DNA of 64,000 nucleotides from UBA5336 sp964415675 (GTDB lineage Bacteria > Pseudomonadota > Alphaproteobacteria > Caulobacterales > Hyphomonadaceae). Under the pieces are notes generated by a model. The model saw nothing but the letters and a program-made list of their open reading frames with translations, searched no databases and was not told the origin of the DNA. Of the stretch, positions 52,213 to 61,621 are shown piece after piece. The translations under genes were made by a program, and so were the position numbers. Within the stretch, counting starts at the first letter, position 1, and each line of letters opens with the position of its first letter. The stretch lies in the NCBI GenBank assembly GCA_964415675.1, contig CAYQBG010000006.1, forward strand, positions 124,001 to 188,000. The letters run 5' to 3'.

Positions 52213-53202
52213 ATGTCCGATGAGAGCCCCGAAATTGTCGAAGAGGCCGAAAAGGCCGTAGAACAGCTAGCGGCTGTCAAGGACGAGATTGCCAAGGCTG
52301 TGTTCGGACAAGACCGCGTGGTTGAATTGTCGCTCGCCGCGGTGCTCGCCGGCGGGCATGCGCTGCTGATCGGTGCACCGGGACTGGCCAAGACGCGGCT
52401 GGTCGAGGCGATGTCGACGGCGCTCGGGCTTGACGGAGCGCGCATCCAGTTCACGCCCGACCTCATGCCATCCGATATTCTGGGCTCTGAAGTGCTCGAC
52501 GAAGCGCCGGGCGGCGAGCGCAGCTTCCGCTTCCTGCGCGGGCCGATCTTCACCCAGCTCCTGATGGCCGACGAGATCAACCGCGCCTCCCCGCGCACCC
52601 AGTCCGCCCTTCTCCAGGCCATGCAGGAACGGCACGTCACCGTTGCCGGTGTCTCGCACGAACTGCCAAGGCCATTCCACGTGCTGGCCACCCAGAACCC
52701 GATCGAGCAGGAAGGCACCTATCCGCTTCCCGAAGCCCAGCTTGACCGGTTCCTTCTGAAGATCGACGTGCAATATCCAGATCTCGACACCGAGCGGCGC
52801 ATTCTTGTCGAAACGACGGGGTCGGATGAAAACGATGTGAAACCGGCGCTGGATGCGCAGCGCCTCATCGCACTTCAGGCGCTGGTACGCAAAATGCCCG
52901 TCGGCGAGAAAGTGCTCGATGCCATTCTTGCGCTTGTGCGCGAAGCCCGCCCCGAGCAGACCGGCGATGAGCGGGTCAAACGCCTCGTCGACTGGGGCCC
53001 CAGCCCTCGCGCCGGACAGGCGCTTATGCTGGCCGCGCGCTCGCGCGCCTTGCTGCGTGGGCGCCTGGCGCCCAGCATTGAGGATGTCGAGGCCCTGGCA
53101 GAGCCCGCGCTCGGCCACCGCATGGCGATGCGCTATGATCCCAGCGGCGAAGCTCCGGGCCTTGGCGAGCTGATCAATGATCTTGCTCGCAAGGCAGCCT
53201 AA
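52213..53202 (+). CDS. MoxR-family AAA+ ATPase (second copy in window)
   Basis: The start is ATG at 52213 (MSDESPEIVEEAEKAVEQLA) behind GAGAGGAAAGG; the open frame upstream is not supported. The 329 residues have Walker A (IGAPGLAKTR), Walker B (LLMADEINRASP), sensor and arginine-finger regions (ATQNPIEQEGTYPLPEAQLD). MoxR ATPases act with DUF58 and VWA proteins as chaperone-like modules. Here the gene starts an operon with DUF58 and two large membrane proteins. Confidence 0.94.
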   Translation: MSDESPEIVEEAEKAVEQLAAVKDEIAKAVFGQDRVVELSLAAVLAGGHALLIGAPGLAKTRLVEAMSTALGLDGARIQFTPDLMPSDILGSEVLDEAPGGERSFRFLRGPIFTQLLMADEINRASPRTQSALLQAMQERHVTVAGVSHELPRPFHVLATQNPIEQEGTYPLPEAQLDRFLLKIDVQYPDLDTERRILVETTGSDENDVKPALDAQRLIALQALVRKMPVGEKVLDAILALVREARPEQTGDERVKRLVDWGPSPRAGQALMLAARSRALLRGRLAPSIEDVEALAEPALGHRMAMRYDPSGEAPGLGELINDLARKAA

Positions 53203-53211
53203 CACGAGCCC

Positions 53212-54078
53212 ATGACAGACCTCGCCGCCCTCCGCTCACAAGCCGAGATACTGGCCTCCTCGCTGCCGGCGCTCGCCTTCCGTTCGACAGCCTCGGAGGC
53301 GCCGCATGTCGGCTCGGCCGGACGGCGCAAGGCGGGGACAGGCGAGCATTTCTGGCAGTATCGCCGCTATGCCCGCGAAGATGACTCCGCACGCGTCGAT
53401 TGGCGGCGTTCGGCAAGGGGCGACGAACTTTACGTCCGCGAAAGCGAGCTGGAGACAGCACGCACTGTGTTATTCTGGTGCGATCCGCATCCCGGTTTCG
53501 ACTGGCGCGGCAGTGATGAGCGGCGCACCAAGGCCGACGAAGCCCGGATGCTTATGCTCGCTATCGGAACACTTCTGTCGCGCGAGGGCGACCGAATCGG
53601 TGTACTTGGCTCCGGGCGCAGTCCGGGCTTTGGCCGCCGCGCCATCGATCGGCTCGCAGAGGACCTGATGACGGATCAGTCGGGGCCCTTTCCCGAGGCC
53701 CCGCGAAAACCGGCCACGCTGATCGTCGCCAGCGACTTCTATGACAAGGTCGAGACGTGGGAAAAACGCCTGATGCCGCTCGCCTCGGTCTCCCGGGAAG
53801 GCATATTGCTGGCCCTTTCCGACCCTGTGGAACTGGACTTTCCGTTCGAAGGCCGCGTGCGGCTTACCCGTCCCGGGGAGGGTTTCCAGAGACTGTTCGG
53901 ACGCGCCCAGTCACTTCGTGACACTTACAAGGCGCGCTTGCATGAGAACCGTACGGGCCTCAAGGCGCTGGCCACACAGCTGGGCTGGCGTTTCGTGGAA
54001 CACGACACGTCAAAGGTCTCTCTCGCCGGCGCGGCAGCGCTGAAACGTGCTCTCGAATCCTATGGCGGCGGCAATTGA
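53212..54078 (+). CDS. DUF58 protein
   Basis: A 288-residue DUF58 protein: HVGSAGRRKAGTGEHFWQYR, EDDSARVDWRRSARGDELYV and the C-terminal region ALKRALESYGGG. DUF58 proteins are paired with MoxR ATPases; their role is unclear but relates to envelope or protein-complex assembly. The gene begins 9 bases after the MoxR stop, and the next gene starts with a TTG overlapping its stop. Confidence 0.92.
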   Translation: MTDLAALRSQAEILASSLPALAFRSTASEAPHVGSAGRRKAGTGEHFWQYRRYAREDDSARVDWRRSARGDELYVRESELETARTVLFWCDPHPGFDWRGSDERRTKADEARMLMLAIGTLLSREGDRIGVLGSGRSPGFGRRAIDRLAEDLMTDQSGPFPEAPRKPATLIVASDFYDKVETWEKRLMPLASVSREGILLALSDPVELDFPFEGRVRLTRPGEGFQRLFGRAQSLRDTYKARLHENRTGLKALATQLGWRFVEHDTSKVSLAGAAALKRALESYGGGN

Positions 54079-56903
54079 ATTTCGGCGCGACCACTCTTCA
54101 GAATCTGATGCTGGGCCCCTTCCTGTTTGGCGCCCCTCTGGCGCTTGCCGCGCTGATCCTCCTGCCGGTGATCTGGTGGGTTCTGCGGGCCACGCCGCCA
54201 GCGCCGCGGGCTGCGGAACTGCCCTCGCTGCGCCTGCTTGATGATATCGACCCGCGAGAGGAAACGCCCGACAGGACACCCTGGTGGCTCCTGCTCCTGC
54301 GCCTCCTGGCAGCGGCCCTCGCGATCGGCGCCCTGGCCCAGCCTGTTTTCGCGCCGGCCGGGCCTGCCGATACGTCTCAGGACGGGCCGCTCCTTGTGGT
54401 CGTTGACGATGGCTGGTCCTCGGCGCTTCGCTGGCGGGATGTGATCAATGCAGCCGATGCGGGCGTTGCAGCCAGCGGGCGTGACACGCCAACCCATCTG
54501 CTGCGCACCGCACCACAGGCCCGTCATTCCGATCCTGCCGAGCGCTTTTCGCGCCAGGAAATGCGCCGTCGCCTGGACACTGTCGAGCCGGTGTCCTGGG
54601 GCGTGGACCGAAACGATGCGCTCAGGCGGTTAGATGACAGCGGGCTCGCCCCCGCGCGCATACTCTGGGCCACCAGCGGCCTCAGCGACGGAACAGATCT
54701 CGATTTTGCCGCCGCCCTGGCCGCACGCGCGGCGCTGTCAGTCTATGTGGCCCAGCCACGTGGGCCGGCAGCCATCACCGGTCTTTCGAGCGACGCCAGC
54801 GGCGTTGCTCTCACTGTCAGGCGCGTTGGCGACGGTCCGGGCCTCGACCTGAATGTCTCCGCACTCACGATTGATGGCGCATCGCTTGCCACTGCCCCTG
54901 TTCGCTTCGAGCCAGGCAGCGATGAAGCGGTCGCACGTTTCGAATTGCCCGGCGGAGCTCTCAGCCGGATTTCCCGCTTCACCGTTACCGGCCAGCAGGG
55001 CGCGAGCCTGACGTGGCTTTGGGACAGTGCCAATCGCATGCGCCGGGTGGGGCTGGTCTCCGGTGGCGGCTCGGCCCAGCCGCTCTTGTCGGATGTGCAC
55101 TATGTCCGCAAGGCGCTCGAACCCTTCGCCACGATTATTGAGGGCGAACTTGCAGACATCGTGCAGGCCCGGCCGGATGCGATCATCCTGACAGATATCG
55201 GAACAATATCACCCTCTGCGATCGGCCCCCTGACCGACTGGATCGAGAGTGGCGGTGCGCTGATCCGTTTTTCCGGTCCCAACCTGGCCGCCCAGAGCGA
55301 CAGCCTGGTGCCGGTGCCACTTCGCCGCACGGCCAGGGCGCTCGGCGGCGCGCTTGCCTGGGATGAGCCGCAGGCCATCGACGACTTTCCCGACAACTCC
55401 CCATTCGCAGGTCTCGCTCCGCCTTCGAATGCCGTGGTGCGCCAGCAGGTCCTCGCCCAGCCTGCCGCAGACCTGCAGGCACGCACATGGGCCCGGCTGG
55501 AGGACGGTTCGCCCGTCGTCACGGCGGCTTCGCGCGGATCGGGAACGGTGATTCTCTTTCATGTCACTGCGGGGCCGGGATGGTCGGACCTGCCCTATAC
55601 AGGCACATTCACGCAGATGCTCCGCCGTGCGATTGCCGCCGGGCGCTCGGAAGTCCGCATTGATGAGGAAGGCGCCTATTCCCCACGCCTGACACTGGAT
55701 GGCGCCGGGCGCCTTGTGACACCGCCGGGCCAGGCGGCACCGGTGATGGCAGCGCAGTTCGAAACTGTTCAGCCTTCGCCGCAGCATCCGCCGGGACTGT
55801 ATCGCGGCCCGGCCGGGACTCGCGCGATCAATTCGGCCGCCGGCGCAAGGCCGCGCGTCATGGACAACTGGCCGGCAGGCGTGCAATTGCTGGGAGATGC
55901 GCAAACGCGGCGGACCGATCTTGCCGGGCCGCTTTTGACCGGTGCACTCTTACTGGTCATGATCGACCTCCTCATTGCCCTTTCGATGGCCGGCCGGTTG
56001 CCACGGCTCGGCAAGGCGCATACCGCCTTTTTGCTTATCGTCGGCCTGTCGGCCATCGCCGCCCTGCCGGAGACGGCTTATGCCCAGGCTTTCGGGCAAC
56101 GGTCGATGGAAGACGGGCTCACCAAGTCAGAAGCTGCCGCAATCAATATGAGGTTCGCCTATATCGAAACAGGTGACAGCGAGCTTGATGAAATGACCCG
56201 AGCCGGCCTTACAGGCCTGTCGCGGATTCTTTTCCTGCGCACCTCTGTCGAACCGGCCCAGCCGGATGCGGTGAACCCGCAGAGCGATGCATTGGAACTT
56301 TATCCGCTGATTTATTACGCCGTCCCCGAAGCCGCAGAACCACTGCCCCCTGAAACGGCGACCGCGCTGAATCGCTATATGCGAAATGGTGGTGCCCTGA
56401 TCATCGATACGCGCTCAGGCGGTGATTATGGCAGCGATGCGGCCCTCGACAATCTGTCGGAACACCTTGCAGGACTGGACTTGCCGGCGCTCGTGCCGGC
56501 CGACAACGACCACGTCATCACAAAAAGCTTCTATCTCATCGACGGGTTTCCGGGCCGCTATAGCGGCCAACCGCTCTGGCTGGAGACAACCGGGCCGGAT
56601 GGAGAGACCAGCGGCGACGGTGTATCGCGCCTGTTTGTAGGTACCGCCGACTGGGCGTCCGCCTGGGCGATCGACAATCGGGCGCGTCCACTGGCCTCGG
56701 TTGATGGCGGCAGCCGGCAGCGGGAAATGGCCAACAGGTTTGGTGTCAACCTCGTCATGTACATCCTGACCGGCAACTACAAATCCGACCAGGTCCACCT
56801 GCCTGCACTGCTTGAGCGGCTTGGCGAGGATGGCGCTGCACAGGACGGTGACTTCGAACTTGATGACTTGCCGCCATCCATCCGCGACGGAGGGCCGCGC
56901 TGA
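54075..56903 (+). CDS. Large membrane protein with BatA-like N-terminus and DUF4159 domain
   Basis: It begins with TTG overlapping the DUF58 stop. The 942 residues have a BatA-type N-terminal membrane segment pair (GPFLFGAPLALAALILLPVI, LLRLLAAALAIGALAQP), a middle region, a membrane segment pair near residues 625-665, and a C-terminal DUF4159 domain (RFAYIETGDSELDEMTRAGL, TADWASAWAID, RFGVNLVMYILTGNYKSDQ). Such proteins accompany MoxR/DUF58 in proteobacteria. The function is unknown. Confidence 0.9.
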   Translation: MNFGATTLQNLMLGPFLFGAPLALAALILLPVIWWVLRATPPAPRAAELPSLRLLDDIDPREETPDRTPWWLLLLRLLAAALAIGALAQPVFAPAGPADTSQDGPLLVVVDDGWSSALRWRDVINAADAGVAASGRDTPTHLLRTAPQARHSDPAERFSRQEMRRRLDTVEPVSWGVDRNDALRRLDDSGLAPARILWATSGLSDGTDLDFAAALAARAALSVYVAQPRGPAAITGLSSDASGVALTVRRVGDGPGLDLNVSALTIDGASLATAPVRFEPGSDEAVARFELPGGALSRISRFTVTGQQGASLTWLWDSANRMRRVGLVSGGGSAQPLLSDVHYVRKALEPFATIIEGELADIVQARPDAIILTDIGTISPSAIGPLTDWIESGGALIRFSGPNLAAQSDSLVPVPLRRTARALGGALAWDEPQAIDDFPDNSPFAGLAPPSNAVVRQQVLAQPAADLQARTWARLEDGSPVVTAASRGSGTVILFHVTAGPGWSDLPYTGTFTQMLRRAIAAGRSEVRIDEEGAYSPRLTLDGAGRLVTPPGQAAPVMAAQFETVQPSPQHPPGLYRGPAGTRAINSAAGARPRVMDNWPAGVQLLGDAQTRRTDLAGPLLTGALLLVMIDLLIALSMAGRLPRLGKAHTAFLLIVGLSAIAALPETAYAQAFGQRSMEDGLTKSEAAAINMRFAYIETGDSELDEMTRAGLTGLSRILFLRTSVEPAQPDAVNPQSDALELYPLIYYAVPEAAEPLPPETATALNRYMRNGGALIIDTRSGGDYGSDAALDNLSEHLAGLDLPALVPADNDHVITKSFYLIDGFPGRYSGQPLWLETTGPDGETSGDGVSRLFVGTADWASAWAIDNRARPLASVDGGSRQREMANRFGVNLVMYILTGNYKSDQVHLPALLERLGEDGAAQDGDFELDDLPPSIRDGGPR

Positions 56904-58951
56904 TGGAAACGAGCATCAATGTCACCCGGATCGGCTTCGAGCCCTGGCTCGGCTGGCCCCTCTTCGCAGCGCTGGCCGGACTGGCCGCACTGTTATGGCT
57001 CATCTACACGCTCGCACGCGGCAAGGCACCGCTCACACGACTGGGGGCCATCGCGCTCATGCTTGGCGCGCTCGCAAACCCGTCAATCGTTGAAGAAGAC
57101 CGCGAGCCGCTGGCATCCGTGGCCGCCGTCATCCTCGATCGCTCTGAGAGCATGCAATTCGGACAGCGCGCGCAGGCTGCGGACGCGGCCCGGGCGCGCG
57201 TCCTGGAACGTCTCGGCGCCGAAGCCGGGATCGAAGTGCGCACACTTGAAACAGACCCGGACGCAAACGGGACAAATCTCATATCCGCCCTTGAAGGCCT
57301 GATGGCGGATGTTCCGCGCGATCGGATCGCCGGCGCGATCCTGATCACTGACGGTCAGGTCCATGACGTGCCGGCAGATGTCTCTCGGCTGGCTGAGCTG
57401 GGACCGATTCACGGCCTTGTGGTCGGCGATCCTGACCGGGGTGATCGCCGGATCGAATTCGTCGAAGGACCAAGCTTCGGCATTGTCGGCGAAACGGCTG
57501 ATTTCGTTATCCGGGCCGAAGATCCCGATGGCGGGCGAATTCCGGTGACTCTGTCCCTGAATGGTGGCGAGCCGCAGAGTTTTTCAGTCACTTCGGGGCG
57601 AGACACACCGGTTTCCATTGAAATCGAACGGCGCGGCTCGAACATGCTGGTGCTTGAAACCCCGCCCGGCCGCGAGGAGCTTACGCTCGCCAATAACCGG
57701 ACAGCCGCGAATATCCGGGGCGCCCGTGACCGCCTGCGCGTGCTGCTGATCACCGGGCGACCGAATGCGGCCGGCCGGGTCTGGCGCGACCTGCTGAAAT
57801 CCGACCCGCAGGTGGATCTCGTCCATTTCACGATCCTTCGTCCTCCCTTGAAGAATGACATCACACCAATCGAAGAGCTCGCCCTGATCCAGTTCCCGAC
57901 CGAGGAATTGTTCGAGGACAAACTGAAGGACTTTCACCTCATCATCTTCGACCAGTATGAGCGCCGCGGCGTGGTCACACAGTCCTATCTCGCCAATATG
58001 GCGCGCTATGTCGATGATGGCGGCGCGCTGATCCTGGTGGCCGGCGAGGCCTTTGCCGGCCCGGCAAGCCTGGCGCGAACGCCGCTGGCCGCCGTCCTGC
58101 CGGCCATCCCGGACGGCGATATCTTCACCGGCGGATTCGATCCCGCACTGACCGATGCGGGACGGCGTCACACAGTCACTGCCGCGCTCGAGGGGCGCGA
58201 CTGGGGCCGCTGGATGCGTTCCGTAGGTGCGCGCGCCGAAGCCGGCGACGTGTTGATGACCGGGCCAGATGGCTCACCCCTGCTCGTGCTCGACCGGGTC
58301 GGCGACGGGCGCGTGGGCCTGCTCCTGTCAGACCAGATCTGGCTGTGGGCGCGCGGCCATGATGGCGGCGGGCCGTTCTCGGAACTCATCCGCCGCATGG
58401 TCCACTGGATGATGAAGGAACCGGAACTCGAAGAGCGCCAGCTCGCCTTGATCGCCGATGGCAAGGAAGCGCGCATTCGCTTGCGCACCCTTGCCGATGA
58501 CGCACCCCCGCTGACGCTGGAAACGCCCGAAGGCGAGTTGCTACAGCCGGAATGGGAAAGCGCCGGCCCCGGCCAGTTCGTCGCGCGCACGCCGATCCAG
58601 CAGCTCGGGCTCTACCGTGCAGAGGCCGGCGGGCTGGAAGCAGTTTCGCTCAACGGCCCCGCCAATCCGAGGGAATATGCCGATCTGACATCGACGCAAG
58701 ACCGACTTCGTCCTGCGGCAGTGTCCACGCGCGCGGGCCTGTTTCGTGTTGGTCCGGATGGCGAGCGTCTGCCAGATATCCGAAGGGTCGGCGCCCGAGG
58801 TGATGCCGCCGGCGGCAACTGGCTCGGCCTGCGCGAGCGTGGGGCCTATGCCGTGACCTCGTCGCGTTCAACACCGCTCCTGCCAGGCCTGATTGCCGCG
58901 CTTGCGCTGATGGCGGTCATGCTCTGGGCGTGGCGCCGCGAGGGTCGATAG
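56903..58951 (+). CDS. Membrane protein with VWA-like and glutamine-amidotransferase-like parts
   Basis: A 682-residue protein, the last of the MoxR operon, overlapping the previous gene by one base. N-terminal membrane segments are followed by a VWA-like domain with a partial MIDAS (VAAVILDRSESMQFG). A class I glutamine-amidotransferase-like fold with no catalytic Cys follows (LITGRPNAAGRVWRDLLKSD, GGALILVAGEAF), and a last membrane helix near the end. This layout is common next to DUF4159 proteins. The function is unknown; chaperone or envelope roles are possible. Confidence 0.85.
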   Translation: METSINVTRIGFEPWLGWPLFAALAGLAALLWLIYTLARGKAPLTRLGAIALMLGALANPSIVEEDREPLASVAAVILDRSESMQFGQRAQAADAARARVLERLGAEAGIEVRTLETDPDANGTNLISALEGLMADVPRDRIAGAILITDGQVHDVPADVSRLAELGPIHGLVVGDPDRGDRRIEFVEGPSFGIVGETADFVIRAEDPDGGRIPVTLSLNGGEPQSFSVTSGRDTPVSIEIERRGSNMLVLETPPGREELTLANNRTAANIRGARDRLRVLLITGRPNAAGRVWRDLLKSDPQVDLVHFTILRPPLKNDITPIEELALIQFPTEELFEDKLKDFHLIIFDQYERRGVVTQSYLANMARYVDDGGALILVAGEAFAGPASLARTPLAAVLPAIPDGDIFTGGFDPALTDAGRRHTVTAALEGRDWGRWMRSVGARAEAGDVLMTGPDGSPLLVLDRVGDGRVGLLLSDQIWLWARGHDGGGPFSELIRRMVHWMMKEPELEERQLALIADGKEARIRLRTLADDAPPLTLETPEGELLQPEWESAGPGQFVARTPIQQLGLYRAEAGGLEAVSLNGPANPREYADLTSTQDRLRPAAVSTRAGLFRVGPDGERLPDIRRVGARGDAAGGNWLGLRERGAYAVTSSRSTPLLPGLIAALALMAVMLWAWRREGR

Positions 58952-59449
58952 TCAGGCAAGCTCCGGCGCCGCCCTGACCCGGCCTGAGACATCTGCGCCG
59001 GACTGAGCAAGCGACCTCAGCATGATCCGGCCTGCATCCTGAGGCCCCGGCATGGCGATCCGGTCCGGCGCGGCGACAGTGAATCCGATTTCGCCGAAAT
59101 AGGCCGGCGCTCCGATCAGGAGGGCCACCGGCCAACCCGCCGTCTGCCCGGCCTCCAGCGCCTCGCCGGTGACCGTCAGGCCAAGTCGGCTGCCGCGATA
59201 AGCCGGATGCACCGCGACCGGACCATAGAACAGGGCCGGCAGCGGGCCGATCCGGATCGGCCAGACGCGGCACACACCGGCAAGCTCGCCATCGCGCATG
59301 GCAACCCGGTTGATGGCCGGCAGGGACGAGGAGAATTCGCGCAGCCGCTCAGCCGTTCTGGCGAAATGCCCCGGCCCGAATGTCAGGTCGAAAAGGCTCT
59401 CAATGGCGTCGGCATGGGTCGGCGGGTTCTCGGGGAGGATCTCGATCAT
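58952..59449 (-). CDS. GNAT-family N-acetyltransferase
   Basis: The start is ATG at 59449 (MIEILPENPPTHADAIESLF), giving 165 residues. GNAT motif A is visible around FYGPVAVHPAYRGSRLGLTV, the acetyl-CoA binding loop. The family acetylates amines on small molecules or proteins; the substrate is unknown. The gene is convergent with and directly abuts the MoxR operon. Confidence 0.9.
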   Translation of the reverse strand: MIEILPENPPTHADAIESLFDLTFGPGHFARTAERLREFSSSLPAINRVAMRDGELAGVCRVWPIRIGPLPALFYGPVAVHPAYRGSRLGLTVTGEALEAGQTAGWPVALLIGAPAYFGEIGFTVAAPDRIAMPGPQDAGRIMLRSLAQSGADVSGRVRAAPELA

Positions 59450-59574
59450 CGCGGCGGAGTAGTGAAAGAGGTGCCCCGGTGCAACCGAAATTGACCGAAG
59501 ACTGACGGCAAAGCGGCTTTCATTCTGCCGCAAGCCCGGTATCTTCCGCCAAAATGCTATATCTGGAGGAATTT

Positions 59575-60492
59575 ATGGGCATTCTGGACGGAAAGACGGT
59601 TCTCGTCACTGGGGGCGGCAACGGGATTGGCCGGGAGTGTGCGCTGCTGGCCGCACGCGAAGGCGCGAAAGTGGTGGTCAATGATCTCGGTGGCAGCCTG
59701 ACCGGTAGCGATGAAGGCGATGCCGGCCCGGCAGAACAGGTCGCCAGGGAAATCCGCGAGGCCGGCGGCGAGGCGGTGTCCAACTCCGAAAGCGTGACCG
59801 AGATGGCTGCGGTCGAGGGCATGGTCGAGCAGGCCATGGATGCCTTCGGCGGCCTGCACGCGATCATGAACCCGGCCGGCATCCTCCGCGATACCATGTT
59901 TCACAAGATGAGCGAGGAAGACTGGAAGGCCGTCATCGATGTCCATCTTCACGGCACGTTCAATGTCACCCGGGCCGCGATCAATCATTTCCGCGACCAG
60001 GAAGACGGCAGCTATGTCCTGTTCACCTCGACCACGGGCCTGATCGGCAATGTCGGCCAGGCCAATTATGGCGCCGCCAAGCTGGGCATTGCCAGCCTGT
60101 CCCGGATCATAGCCATGGAAGGCGCGCGCAGGAAAGTCCGCTCCAACGTCATCGCACCCTTTGCCTGGACCCGGATGATCGCCTCCATCCCGGTCAAGGA
60201 CGAGGCGGGCGCCGAGCGGGTCGAGCGCATGAAGAATGGGATGCGCGCCGACCAGGTGGCCCAGCTCGCGGTCGCGCTGGCCGCCGACAAGGCCAAACAT
60301 GTCACCGGCCAGATTTTTTCGGTCCGCGGCAATGAAGTGATTCTCTTCGACCAGCCAAGGCCGGTAAAATCGGTCTCGCGGCTGGAGGGCTGGAGCCCTG
60401 AGACGCTCATCGAGCACGCCTTCCCTGCGATGGAGCCCGACTTCTTCGACCTTGGCGCGACAACCAGCGTTTTCCCCTACGATCCGGTCTGA
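59575..60492 (+). CDS. SDR-family dehydrogenase (hydroxyacyl-CoA type)
   Basis: The start is ATG at 59575 (MGILDGKTVLVTGGGNGIGR), after GGAGG with 6 bases spacing; the upstream ATG at 59554 is less likely. The 305-residue protein has the cofactor loop TGGGNGIG and the catalytic pair in FTSTTGLIG and YGAAKLG. It resembles the peroxisomal-type MFE-2/hydroxyacyl dehydrogenases in length and in the long loop LGGSLTGSDEGDAGPAEQVA. The substrate is inferred, not shown. Confidence 0.88.
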   Translation: MGILDGKTVLVTGGGNGIGRECALLAAREGAKVVVNDLGGSLTGSDEGDAGPAEQVAREIREAGGEAVSNSESVTEMAAVEGMVEQAMDAFGGLHAIMNPAGILRDTMFHKMSEEDWKAVIDVHLHGTFNVTRAAINHFRDQEDGSYVLFTSTTGLIGNVGQANYGAAKLGIASLSRIIAMEGARRKVRSNVIAPFAWTRMIASIPVKDEAGAERVERMKNGMRADQVAQLAVALAADKAKHVTGQIFSVRGNEVILFDQPRPVKSVSRLEGWSPETLIEHAFPAMEPDFFDLGATTSVFPYDPV

Positions 60493-60537
60493 GCGGCCCC
60501 GCGATCGCGGGCTTGCACGCCAGACGGACTTACTCTA

Positions 60538-60640
60538 GCGCATCGTCACATCACTCTGAGTGAGTGACGATGCGCGAGGTTCCTGTTTTGGCGCATTTTC
60601 TTGATGCGAACCGGTTCCCACTTCGCTTGAAAATGCTTTA
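60538..60640. repeat. Two adjacent palindromes of an intergenic repeat type
   Basis: The first palindrome is at 60538-60575, with arms GCGCATCGTCAC and GTGACGATGCGC; the loop itself pairs as TCACT/AGTGA with one bulged A, giving a 17-bp hairpin. The second runs from GCATTTTC (60593-60600) to GAAAATGC (60629-60636), with CGAACCGGTTC in between. From memory, close matches to the second are repeated in intergenic spaces of many Rhizobiales genomes. It lies between the SDR and pyrB genes. Confidence 0.75.
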
Positions 60641-60670
60641 GGTGCCAGTCCGTTTGCCGGGAGATCGTCA

Positions 60671-61621
60671 ATGCCAAGCGCTACAGACGGCTACGCTTTC
60701 ACAGGCCCTCACCTGTTGGGACTCAGCGGACTGAACCGGCTGGAATTGCAGTCCATCCTCGACATCGCCAATAACTATGCCGACCTTGCCCGGCAGGGTC
60801 GGCGCGGTCCCCCACGACTGAAAGACAAGACCGTCATCAACCTGTTTTTCGAGAATTCGACGCGAACCATGTCGAGTTTCGAGATTGCCGCCAAACGGCT
60901 CGGCGCTGATGTCGTCAACATGCCAGTGGCGGCCTCAAGCGTGAAAAAGGGCGAAACGCTGATCGACACGGCGATGACGCTGAACGCGATGAAGCCGGAC
61001 GTGATCGTCATCCGCCATTCGGCGTCCGGCGGCGTGAAACTCCTCTCGCGCAAGGTCGATTGCGCGGTCATCAATGCCGGCGATGGCCTGCATGAACATC
61101 CCACACAGGGGCTGCTGGACACGCTGACAATCCTTCGCGAAAAGGGTCGGGTCGAGGGACTGAACGTGACCATCTGCGGCGACATTGCCCATTCGCGAGT
61201 GGCCCGCTCAACCACATACGCTCTGCACCAGCTCGGCGCGCGGGTGCGCCTGGCCGGCCCGCGCACGCTCCTGCCGCGCGATGCTTCGGAATGGGGTGCA
61301 GAGACGGTCCATACCGATTTCGAGGCGGCCCTTGCCGATGCCGATGTGGTGATGATGCTGCGCCTGCAGCTGGAGCGGATGGACGGGGCCTATCTGCCCA
61401 GCCGGCGGGAATATTTCAGCTTTTACGGCCTCACACCGGCGCGTCTGGCACTGGCCCGGCCGGACGCTCTGGTAATGCATCCCGGCCCGATGAATCGCGG
61501 GATCGAGATTGAGAGCGCGATCGCCGATGGCGAACAATCCGTGATCACAGCACAGGTCGAGATGGGGGTCGCCGTGCGCATGGCAGTTCTAGACATGCTG
61601 GCCGGGAGCGACCTGAAATGA
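60671..61621 (+). CDS. pyrB: Aspartate carbamoyltransferase catalytic chain
   Basis: PyrB makes carbamoyl-aspartate in pyrimidine synthesis. The 316-residue protein shows the carbamoyl-phosphate site FFENSTRTMSSFEIAAKRLG, the aspartate-site region VIRHSASGG and HPTQGLLDTLTI. Its stop overlaps the pyrC-like start, so the two are coupled. The partner gene lacks DHOase metal ligands and probably forms a structural complex with PyrB. Confidence 0.96.
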   Translation: MPSATDGYAFTGPHLLGLSGLNRLELQSILDIANNYADLARQGRRGPPRLKDKTVINLFFENSTRTMSSFEIAAKRLGADVVNMPVAASSVKKGETLIDTAMTLNAMKPDVIVIRHSASGGVKLLSRKVDCAVINAGDGLHEHPTQGLLDTLTILREKGRVEGLNVTICGDIAHSRVARSTTYALHQLGARVRLAGPRTLLPRDASEWGAETVHTDFEAALADADVVMMLRLQLERMDGAYLPSRREYFSFYGLTPARLALARPDALVMHPGPMNRGIEIESAIADGEQSVITAQVEMGVAVRMAVLDMLAGSDLK

